Source of the DNA: Candidatus Competibacteraceae bacterium
Lineage (GTDB): Bacteria > Pseudomonadota > Gammaproteobacteria > Competibacterales > Competibacteraceae
NCBI GenBank assembly: GCA_012032855.1
Contig: JAAUQA010000271.1
Span: 1 to 5,350 of the forward strand
Reading direction: 5' to 3'
Length of the DNA: 5,350 nt
A program made the translations under genes and the position numbers. Shown here piece by piece: positions 1 to 5,350 of the stretch (positions are counted from its first letter, which is position 1; every line of letters begins with the position of its first letter). The notes beneath the pieces were generated by a model. That model ran no database searches. It saw only the letters and a list, made by a program, of their open reading frames with translations, and was not told the origin of the DNA.

Positions 1-5
1 AGCTA

Positions 6-962
6 ATGCGCTGCCGTACCGCAAACGCACATCGTTCCCGGCTGTGGCCGAGCGGCATCGCCGGGCGGCTGGTTGGGTTGTTAGTGCTGTGCTTGTGCGC
101 GGTCCAGATCGTGACCTGGCTGTTTTACGCCCATAATCGCGCGCAATACTCGCTCAGCCGGTTTGCGCTAGCGCAAGCGGAACGTATCGTGGCCGCCGTC
201 GAACTGCTAGAAGCTACTCCCACCGAATTACATAGCCCGGTATTGCGAGCGCTGAACAGCCCAACCCTGCAAGTCCGCTTAACGACCGGGCAACCATATC
301 ACCAAGACGGGGATTGGCCGCATAGTGAAGGGATCAAACAGACACTTCGACAAGAGCTGCGCGGATTAGATGACCGGGTCGGTGCGATAGGCATCTTGAG
401 TCCCTGGAACGATGCCGAACGAGATAGACAAAACGCCTTTCCGTTGCGGCGAGGCATCGTTGTTCCGGTGCGTTGGACGGATGACGCGTGGCTGGAATTC
501 GTAATCAACCTGGACTCGGTGACGCCCGGCTGGCGAGCCCGGCTGGTCGGCCAGTTCGTATTCGTCGTAGTGCTGATCCTGGTGATCGGCGGTTGGGCGG
601 CCCATCGTTTGACCCGCCCCTTGACCCGTTTCGCGGCGGCGGCGGATCGGCTCGGCGTCGATGTCCAAGCGCCTCCCTTGCCGGAACGCGGTGCCCGTGA
701 ATTGCGCCAAGCGGCGCGGGCTTTCAACCGCATGCAAGACCGTCTGCGCCGGTTGATTGACGACCGCACCCAAATGCTAGCCGCGATTTCTCACGATCTG
801 CGCACCGCCCTGACCCGCTTGCAACTGCGCACCGAATTCATCGACGACCCGCAACAGCGGCAAAAAGCGCTGTCTGATCTGGAGGAAATGCACGCCATGC
901 TCAGCGCCACCCTGTCCTTTGCCCGCGACGACATGGCGGCGGAAGCCGCGCAGTCCGCTTGA
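6..962 (+). CDS. EnvZ-like sensor histidine kinase, N-terminal part (sensor, HAMP, HisKA); frameshifted before the ATPase domain
   Basis: Inner-membrane sensor kinase of a two-component system. It would autophosphorylate on a histidine and pass the phosphate to a partner response regulator. Visible in order: a basic N-terminus, a first membrane segment at about residues 22-42, a periplasmic sensor of about 135 residues, a second membrane segment at about 180-199, and a HAMP linker (about 200-252, with RPLTRF and a later RAFNRMQDRL). Next comes the H-box SHDLRTALTRL, whose phospho-accepting residue is His263 (codon 792-794). Thr267, at the position needed for phosphatase activity in EnvZ, is present, but the usual following Pro is Ala268. 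The frame ends at TGA 960-962, about 55 residues past the His; the true protein continues in another frame from about 946. With the indels corrected the whole protein is about 466 residues, close to EnvZ (about 450). The ATG at 6 overlaps a possible upstream stop codon, which supports this start; no ribosome binding site can be seen because the window begins there. The architecture is firm. The signal sensed is unknown, and calling it EnvZ itself would be too specific. Confidence 0.85.
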   Translation: MRCRTANAHRSRLWPSGIAGRLVGLLVLCLCAVQIVTWLFYAHNRAQYSLSRFALAQAERIVAAVELLEATPTELHSPVLRALNSPTLQVRLTTGQPYHQDGDWPHSEGIKQTLRQELRGLDDRVGAIGILSPWNDAERDRQNAFPLRRGIVVPVRWTDDAWLEFVINLDSVTPGWRARLVGQFVFVVVLILVIGGWAAHRLTRPLTRFAAAADRLGVDVQAPPLPERGARELRQAARAFNRMQDRLRRLIDDRTQMLAAISHDLRTALTRLQLRTEFIDDPQQRQKALSDLEEMHAMLSATLSFARDDMAAEAAQSA

Positions 963-1407
963 TCTGGCGGTATTATTACAAACGGTGCGCGATGATTGCG
1001 TCGATGCGGGTCAATCAGTGGCGTATCAAGGACCGGATCACTTGACTTGGATCGGGCGACCCACAGCGTTTGCGGCGGGCGTTTACCAATCTGATCGACA
1101 ACGCCGTGAAATACGGTCACCAAGCCGATGTGGCGCTCACCGCAGCGGACAACGCCATCATGGTAACCATCGGCGACCGGGGCCGGGCATCGCAGCGGAA
1201 TTACGAGAACAGGTGTTTACTCCGTTCTTTCGCTTGGAAACCTCGCGCAATCGCGAGACCGGTGGAGTGGGTTTAGGGCTGGCCGTCGCGCGCACCGCTA
1301 TACGCCGTCATGGCGGTGATATTGCCTTGACTGACCGGCCCGGTGGTGGTTTGCTGGTCTTCATCAGCTTGCCGCGTGTGGCGGGTGATACTGAGCACGC
1401 TGGGTAG
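946..1407 (+). pseudogene. Histidine kinase C-terminal HATPase_c domain, broken by two further frameshifts
   Basis: This is the ATP-binding half of the kinase that begins at 6. Read as a patchwork it holds every box of the GHKL ATPase fold. Frame 1 from 946 gives PRSPLDLAVLLQTV and WIGRP. Frame 2 from about 1070 gives the N-box LRRAFTNLIDNAVKYG (critical Asn codon 1100-1102) and the first half of the G1 box (GDRG). Frame 1 again from 1183 gives PGIAAELREQVFTPFFRLE (end of G1 and the F-box), then the G2 box GGVGLGLAVARTAIRRHGG. It ends at TAG 1405-1407. Each switch can be repaired by one base: one extra near 945, one extra T in TTT 1069-1071, and one missing next to 1183. No single frame encodes a whole domain, so as written the product is dead. 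All key residues survive, so the damage is either very recent or a sequencing error. It should be read with the entry at 6-962 as one gene. Confidence 0.8.
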
Positions 1408-1427
1408 TTTATTACTCATATAACACT

Positions 1428-1433
1428 AAGGAG
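1428..1433 (+). promoter_or_regulatory. Shine-Dalgarno-like AAGGAG upstream of tamA, with unusual spacing
   Basis: AAGGAG is the only good Shine-Dalgarno match before tamA. Its end lies 13 bases before the tamA ATG at 1447, which is long, and only 2 bases before an out-of-frame ATG at 1436, which is too short. The odd spacing comes from an 11-bp duplication (1430-1451). A weaker AAGGTG at 1439-1444 lies 2 bases from the 1447 ATG. The site is visible; how well it works is inferred. Confidence 0.5.
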
Positions 1434-1451
1434 CCATGAAGGTGCCATGAA
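1430..1451 (+). repeat. 11-bp imperfect tandem duplication carrying two ATG codons at the tamA start
   Basis: GGAGCCATGAA (1430-1440) is followed directly by GGTGCCATGAA (1441-1451), matching at 10 of 11 positions. Each copy carries an ATG. The first (1436) opens a four-codon frame, MKVP, closed by TGA at 1448-1450; this overlaps the second ATG (1447, tamA) as ATGA. Because 11 is not a multiple of three the two ATGs are in different frames. Only the second leads into the signal peptide of TamA. Confidence 0.7.
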
Positions 1452-3216
1452 ATTTACCGTCGTTTCGGACCACCAATACAGTCAGTTCATCGCTTGGTTA
1501 CTTCTTAGTCTAATGCTGTCAACGAGTCCGCTTTACGCTGAAGAGGACGTGACAGTTACGGTTATTGTCGAGGGACTGCAAGACGAGCTATTGAATAATG
1601 CGCTGGCCTTTATGGACATCAACGAATTTAACGGCAAACCGGCACCGGTAGAATCGCGCGTGCGCTGGCTACACCAACGCGTACCGGATGAGATTCGGCA
1701 AGCTTTGCAACCCTTTGGCTATTACCAACCGGAAATTGACAGCAGTCTGGAACTAACCGGCTCAGAATGGGTAGCCCGCTATCGAGTGCAACAAGGCCCG
1801 CCATTGCTCATTGATAATGTAGATGTTCAGGTCCTCGGTGAAGGCGCCGATGACCGGGCTTATCAAAGACAGCTGAAGAACATGCCTTTTACCAAGGGCC
1901 AGATTCTCATCCAACCGCGTTATGAGGAGTTCAAGCAGGATTTGCAATGGGTAGCCACGGAACGCGGTTATTTCGATGCCAAGATGACGGTCAGCGAAAT
2001 CCGAGTGCGCTTAGAGGAAAACAAGGCCGACATCAAACTGCATTACGATACCGGTAAGCGGTATCAATTCGGTCGGATTCAGTTTCCTGACGATGCCTTT
2101 GCGCCGGAATTTCTCCGCCGTTATCTGGATTTCCAACCCGGCGATCCCTACAACGCCGCCCGCCTATTGGACCTGCAAAGCGATTTGGTGAGTAGCGATT
2201 ATTTTGATCAGGTGGAAGTGGATGCGCCCCTGGAACAGGCCGAGGATTACACGGTGCCGGTTGACGTGCAGTTAACACCGCGCAAGGCCCGTAAATACAG
2301 TTTCGGTCTGGGCTACGGCACCGACACCGGCGTGCGCGGCAAGGCCGGCGTCGATGGCCGCCACTTCAACCGCTGGGGTCATCATTATCGGGCCGAGTTG
2401 GTAGCTTCACAAATCCGCTACAGTCTCGGTGGTGAGTACATCATCCCTGGCACCGATCCGCGCACCGATCAGTATTCTTTTCGCGCCTCGTTGGCCGCTG
2501 AAGATTCCGACACCAAGGATACCCAAACCGCCCGGATTGGGGTCAGCAAGAAAAGGCAATATGAAACCTGGCTGAGCATACTGTCGCTGGAGTATTTGTG
2601 GGAAAATTTCAGCTTCGACGGCGACGATGAAACCACTGTGTTGCTCATTCCCAGCATCAATCTGTCGCGGGTCAGTGCGAAAGATCGTCTATTTGTTAAG
2701 CGCGGCAACAGTGTGCAATTTGAGTTGAGGGGCGCCTACGAGAATTTGCTGTCCGATATGTCTTTTGTGCAGGCCGCTGTGCGGACTAAATGGATTTGGC
2801 CGGTGGGTAAAAAAAGTCGCTTACTCACCCGTGCCGAGGCGGGGTCCACTTGGACGTCCGAATTCGACCGGTTACCGGCCACGTTACGCTTCTACACCGG
2901 TGGCGATAACAGCGTGCGGGGTTACAGCTTGGACAGTATCGGTCCACGCGACGACGAAGATAACGTGATCGGGGGTAAAAACCTGCTGGTCGGCAGCCTG
3001 GAGTACGAGTATTTCTTTTTGGACAAGTGGGGGATCGCAGCCTTCGTAGACACCGGCGATGTGTTCGATACCGAAGTCCCGGAATTCAAGACCGGCGTGG
3101 GCTTTGGGTTGCGCTGGTTATCACCGGTGGGGCCGGTGCGGGTAGATTTGGCCTCGGGACTGGATGAGCCCGGCGATACGGTGCGTTTACACTTGAATAT
3201 AGGACCCGATCTATGA
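1447..3216 (+). CDS. tamA: TamA, outer-membrane Omp85/BamA-family subunit of the translocation and assembly module
   Basis: Outer-membrane beta-barrel with periplasmic POTRA domains. Together with TamB it supports insertion of a subset of outer-membrane proteins such as autotransporters, and phospholipid transport to the outer membrane. The 589 residues are close to E. coli TamA (577). A signal peptide spans about residues 1-31, with hydrophobic core FIAWLLLSLMLS and a likely cut after LYA before EED. Three POTRA-like segments follow at about 36-112, 113-190 and 200-278 (the last starts near TGKRYQFGRIQF), then a 16-strand-type barrel from about 280. The Omp85 signature of barrel loop 6 is clear: FYTGGDNSVRGYS at 482-494, with Arg491 in the VRGY core. 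The C-terminus, LHLNIGPDL, ends in Leu, as TamA proteins do, rather than in the usual Phe. The ATG at 1447 is chosen because it begins the signal peptide and TAG 1405 blocks this frame upstream. The frame is intact throughout, unlike both neighbours. Its stop overlaps the start of tamB. BamA is excluded by the three rather than five POTRA domains and by the tamB neighbour. Confidence 0.94.
   Translation: MKFTVVSDHQYSQFIAWLLLSLMLSTSPLYAEEDVTVTVIVEGLQDELLNNALAFMDINEFNGKPAPVESRVRWLHQRVPDEIRQALQPFGYYQPEIDSSLELTGSEWVARYRVQQGPPLLIDNVDVQVLGEGADDRAYQRQLKNMPFTKGQILIQPRYEEFKQDLQWVATERGYFDAKMTVSEIRVRLEENKADIKLHYDTGKRYQFGRIQFPDDAFAPEFLRRYLDFQPGDPYNAARLLDLQSDLVSSDYFDQVEVDAPLEQAEDYTVPVDVQLTPRKARKYSFGLGYGTDTGVRGKAGVDGRHFNRWGHHYRAELVASQIRYSLGGEYIIPGTDPRTDQYSFRASLAAEDSDTKDTQTARIGVSKKRQYETWLSILSLEYLWENFSFDGDDETTVLLIPSINLSRVSAKDRLFVKRGNSVQFELRGAYENLLSDMSFVQAAVRTKWIWPVGKKSRLLTRAEAGSTWTSEFDRLPATLRFYTGGDNSVRGYSLDSIGPRDDEDNVIGGKNLLVGSLEYEYFFLDKWGIAAFVDTGDVFDTEVPEFKTGVGFGLRWLSPVGPVRVDLASGLDEPGDTVRLHLNIGPDL
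3200..3204 (+). promoter_or_regulatory. Ribosome binding site for tamB inside the end of tamA
   Basis: TAGGA ends 8 bases before the ATG at 3213, a normal Shine-Dalgarno spacing, and lies within the last codons of tamA. With the ATGA stop/start overlap it supports the 3213 start and coupled translation of the two genes. Confidence 0.55.
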
Positions 3217-4379
3217 GATGGCTGCGCTACGGTCTGTGGACCTTGTTGGTGTTGGTGTTAGTGTTAGGCGGGAGCATCGGGTTTCTGGTTGCCACTGAAA
3301 CCGGCTTGCTGTGGGGTCTGCAACTAGCCCAGCGGGTATTGCCGGGCACGCTCAGCTATGAACAAATCCAAGGACGAATCATCGGCCCGCTGGAAATCCG
3401 TACCTTGCGCTATCAACAAGACCAGTTAGATTTCCGGCTCAAGCATGCCGAATTCGATTGGCAACCGGCTAAATTGTTGTCCGCCACCTTGCATATCGAT
3501 CATCTCAGCGTGGACGGCATCGAACTGAAGCTTCCACCCGCCGCTGAGGAAGAGTCCGAGACAGAGCCCTTTACCCTTAGCGACATCGAATTGCCGGTGC
3601 AGGTTCATATCGGCGACATTCACGTCAGGGATATTCAGGTGACGCCTGATGGCGCGGAACAACCCATTGTCATTGAGCAAGTCAAACTGCAGGCCACGAC
3701 ACGGGACCAAACGCTAATCATTCAGACTCTGGCCGTCGCAGCGCCCGAAGGCAGTCTGACAGCAGATGGCCGGATAACCCCCACCGGCGACTATCCGCTC
3801 TCGGTAGCCCTTAACGGCGTGCTACAGCATCCGCAATTCGGTGATTTAACCCTGCAAAGCACGGTACAAGGCGAACTTAACGACACCATGACGGTGCAAG
3901 TGACCACCACTGGATTGGCGGAGTTGAAATTGACTGCGGAAGCGCGCGAGGTGTTGCAACAGCCGGGTTGGACGGCGAAACTGGATTTGACGGTCGATGA
4001 TCTGTCTCGTTTCAGTCCCGAGTTAGCGACGGGGCTGGCAGCCAAGCTGGAAACCCAGGGCACCTTGCAGGATTTTAAGGTCACCGGCGGTATTAACACC
4101 GAACTGCCCGAAGTCGGCCCGGTCAATGCCGATTTAGACCTGTCCGGTAACACCCAAGCGCTGCGTATCGGACGGTTGGAACTTAAAGCCTCACAGCATC
4201 CGCTGTCCTTTACGGCTCAGGGCGATGTCGATCTGGTAGCACAGAAGGTGGACATCGGCGCCCGTTGGCAAGCCGTGGCGTGGCCCCTGACGGGCGATCC
4301 GCAAATCCAAAGCCCGCAGGGCGAACTGGCGGTGAAAGGCACCCCCAGGATTATCGCGCGACACTCAAGGCGGATCTGA
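3213..4379 (+). CDS. tamB: TamB (DUF490/AsmA-like family), N-terminal part, truncated by a frameshift at a C run
   Basis: Inner-membrane-anchored periplasmic subunit of the translocation and assembly module, and partner of TamA. TamB proteins form a long hydrophobic beta-groove that spans the periplasm. Residues about 6-27 are an uncleaved signal anchor (LLVLVLVLGGSIGFLV), followed by a family-typical start (GLLWGLQLAQRVLPG, then GRIIGPLEI). A short acidic stretch lies at residues 112-118 (EEESETE), comparable to the acidic linker I recall in E. coli TamB. The rest is short alternating polar and hydrophobic strands. The genuine sequence runs to about codon 4341-4346 (ELAVKGTP); the last ten or so residues up to TGA 4377-4379 are out of frame. 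Inserting one base into the C5 run at 4342-4346 rejoins the frame that continues as QDYRATLKADL. A complete TamB is usually over 1200 residues (1259 in E. coli), so this frame alone is about a third of the protein. The start overlaps the tamA stop by four bases (ATGA). Confidence 0.88.
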   Translation: MRWLRYGLWTLLVLVLVLGGSIGFLVATETGLLWGLQLAQRVLPGTLSYEQIQGRIIGPLEIRTLRYQQDQLDFRLKHAEFDWQPAKLLSATLHIDHLSVDGIELKLPPAAEEESETEPFTLSDIELPVQVHIGDIHVRDIQVTPDGAEQPIVIEQVKLQATTRDQTLIIQTLAVAAPEGSLTADGRITPTGDYPLSVALNGVLQHPQFGDLTLQSTVQGELNDTMTVQVTTTGLAELKLTAEAREVLQQPGWTAKLDLTVDDLSRFSPELATGLAAKLETQGTLQDFKVTGGINTELPEVGPVNADLDLSGNTQALRIGRLELKASQHPLSFTAQGDVDLVAQKVDIGARWQAVAWPLTGDPQIQSPQGELAVKGTPRIIARHSRRI

Positions 4380-5174
4380 GCGGTCCGGAACTTGGCAATC
4401 TACAAGCGCAACTCGCCGCGACCGGCAGTGAGCAAGCAGTGAATATCAAGGAGTTCACCCTGCGCGATCCGAATGGAAAATTGGCGCTGAAAACCACTGC
4501 CACGGTGGGATTCGCGGATCTTGATTTCACTGTCGATGGGCAATGGCAGGCGTTGGCTTGGCCCTTGACTGCGCCCCCACAGGTAGAAAGTCCAACCGGG
4601 CAATTCAACGCCAAGGGCAACCCCAAGGATTATCAGTTACAGCTGCAAGCCAAACTGACCAGCACCGAAGCAGGTCCGCTAAAAGCCGCCTTAGAAGCGG
4701 CCGGAACCGATCAAACGAGTGAAGCTGAGCAAACTATCGTTGCAGTCCGATGGAGGCGAGTTGGCGCTCAATGTCCTGGGCGAATTCGGCTTTACCGATC
4801 AGCAATTCACCGCTAGCGGAGACTGGAAATCCTTGAGCTGGCCATTGGTTCGGCACGCCTCAAGTACAAAGTCCGCGCGCACCTTCAAAGTCAACGGCAG
4901 TCTGGATGACTATCAGTTTGAGCTGGATACCCGGGTGGAGGGAGCGGACGTTCCCCTGAGCGACTGGACGTTGCAAGGGAAAGGTTCGACTCAAGCCTTA
5001 CCCCAATTGACCGTGCTCGGCAAATTACTAGAGGGTGAACTTAAACTCACGGCCAATGCAAGCTGGCAACCGACCGTTAAGTGGCAGGCGGAATTGCAAG
5101 GCAGCGGTCTTAATCCCGGCGTGCAATGGCCGGAAGCGCCGGGCAAACTGGCGCTTCGCCTCAATACCGACGGT
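4059..5174 (+). repeat. 93-codon tandem protein repeats within TamB (WPL modules)
   Basis: Four Gly codons at equivalent points (GTLQDF at 4059, GTP(Q)DY at 4338, GNPKDY at 4616, GSLDDY at 4896) are 279, 278 and 280 bases apart. The Trp codons of the WPL motif at 4281, 4559 and 4839 are also 278 and 280 apart. Removing one indel in each of the two odd intervals gives exactly 93 codons every time. A weaker fifth copy (GALADG, 5172) follows after 276 bases. The units share G-x-P-x-DY, then ATG-like turns, then W-Q/K-A/S-x-A/S-WPL-x-x-x-PQ-x-x-SP-x-G. The first unit has the GTLQDF end but lacks a WPL motif. At DNA level the copies are well diverged, so this is an old duplication, not a recent expansion. 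Confidence 0.75.
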
Positions 5175-5350
5175 GCTCTGGCCGACGGCCAACTGACGGC
5201 CAACGTGCAGCTGGCCGATCTGTCCGGCACCTTGCAGCAACAAACTTTAAAAGGTCAAGCCAAGCTATCGGTCATGAATCAGGATGTAGTCATCGAAGCG
5301 TTGCAACTGCAAGCCGGGCAAGCGGCATTGAAGGCGGCGGGCAGTTTGAC
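4347..5350 (+). pseudogene. tamB: TamB central part, out of frame with its N-terminus and running off the window
   Basis: This continues the TamB protein in two frames. From 4347 to about 4717 frame 2 reads DYRATLKADLSGPELGNLQ through WQALAWPLTAPPQ to AALEAAGTDQT. After one extra base near 4718, frame 3 reads VKLSKLSLQSDGGELAL and stays open to the end of the window. Within it, residues encoded at about 4851-4880 are garbled by an extra base near 4850 and a missing base near 4879. Corrected, that stretch reads GTPQVQSPRGTF, matching its sister repeats. The final 450 bases (VKWQAELQGSGLNPGVQWPEAPG, then TDGALADGQLTANVQLADLSG) resemble, as I recall it, the part of E. coli TamB that follows its YWPF module. 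No start codon or ribosome binding site suggests a separate gene here. The conserved DUF490 C-terminus would lie downstream of the window. Confidence 0.75.

Noticed and set aside
299..773. Antisense open frames opposite the kinase and tam genes
   Set aside because: Long minus-strand frames occur at several places (for example 299-769, 3791-4153, 4991-5230). They mirror the codon structure of GC-rich genes, give low-complexity Arg/Ser/Pro-rich products, and show no recognisable domain or ribosome binding site.
919..1407. A separate ATPase-only gene starting at TTG 919
   Set aside because: The start lies inside the kinase HisKA coding region, and the frame passes through nonsense (AAGVYQSDRQRREIRSP) where the N-box should be. 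It is a piece of the broken kinase.
1419..1424. TATAAC as a -10 promoter element for tamA
   Set aside because: It resembles a -10 box and lies in the AT-rich gap, but nothing like TTGACA lies about 17 bases upstream, so I do not call a promoter.
4338..4724. Programmed ribosomal frameshifting in tamB at the C run
   Set aside because: CCC could re-pair after a -1 slip, but the return to frame near 4718 has no slippery sequence, and the equivalent point in the sister repeat (GGC AAC CCC AAG) is read in frame with no run. Single-base indels are simpler.
4265..4816. A separate gene starting at 4265 in frame 2
   Set aside because: Its first 25 or so residues (MASRGVAPDG onward) are the out-of-frame shadow of TamB WQAVAWPL. 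Real sequence starts only after the C run, and there is no ribosome binding site. It is a fragment of tamB.
1..5350. Mobile elements, CRISPR arrays, tRNA or other RNA genes, defence systems
   Set aside because: I see no terminal inverted repeats, transposase, spaced direct repeats, tRNA-like folds or unusual composition. The window is accounted for by three envelope-related genes.

Overview
The window looks like chromosomal DNA from a proteobacterium, most likely a gammaproteobacterium outside the Enterobacteriaceae. It is moderately GC-rich and densely coding, with every gene on the + strand. The protein sequences resemble the EnvZ-type kinase, TamA and TamB families as I remember them from Escherichia coli, but they are clearly diverged. 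I cannot name a genus.

Layout: (1) 6-1407, an EnvZ-like sensor histidine kinase. Its sensor, HAMP and histidine-phosphotransfer parts are intact, but its ATPase part is split over three frames by single-base indels near 945, 1070 and 1183. Its ATG shares a base with a possible stop codon (TAATG, 4-8), which suggests that a response regulator lies just outside the window. (2) 1408-1446, a 39-base gap with a Shine-Dalgarno-like AAGGAG and an 11-bp tandem duplication around the next start codon. (3) 1447-3216, an intact tamA, encoding an Omp85/BamA-family outer-membrane barrel with three POTRA domains. (4) From 3213 to the window edge, tamB, whose ATG overlaps the tamA stop (ATGA). It begins with a clear membrane anchor but loses frame at a run of five C at 4342-4346, regains it near 4718, and has a local compensated double shift at about 4850-4880. 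The window ends inside tamB.

Together tamA and tamB encode the translocation and assembly module. TamA sits in the outer membrane. TamB is anchored in the inner membrane and crosses the periplasm as a long beta-structured groove linked to outer-membrane protein assembly and phospholipid transport. The kinase would sense an envelope or osmotic signal. Whether it controls the tam genes cannot be told from this sequence.

I see no undescribed system here. Two things stand out. The first is a 93-codon repeat inside TamB with almost perfect period, which independently proves that two of the frameshifts are single-base indels. The second is the clustering of seven single-base indels in the two flanking genes while tamA has none. 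The choice between recent gene decay and sequencing error is open; I lean towards sequencing or assembly error.
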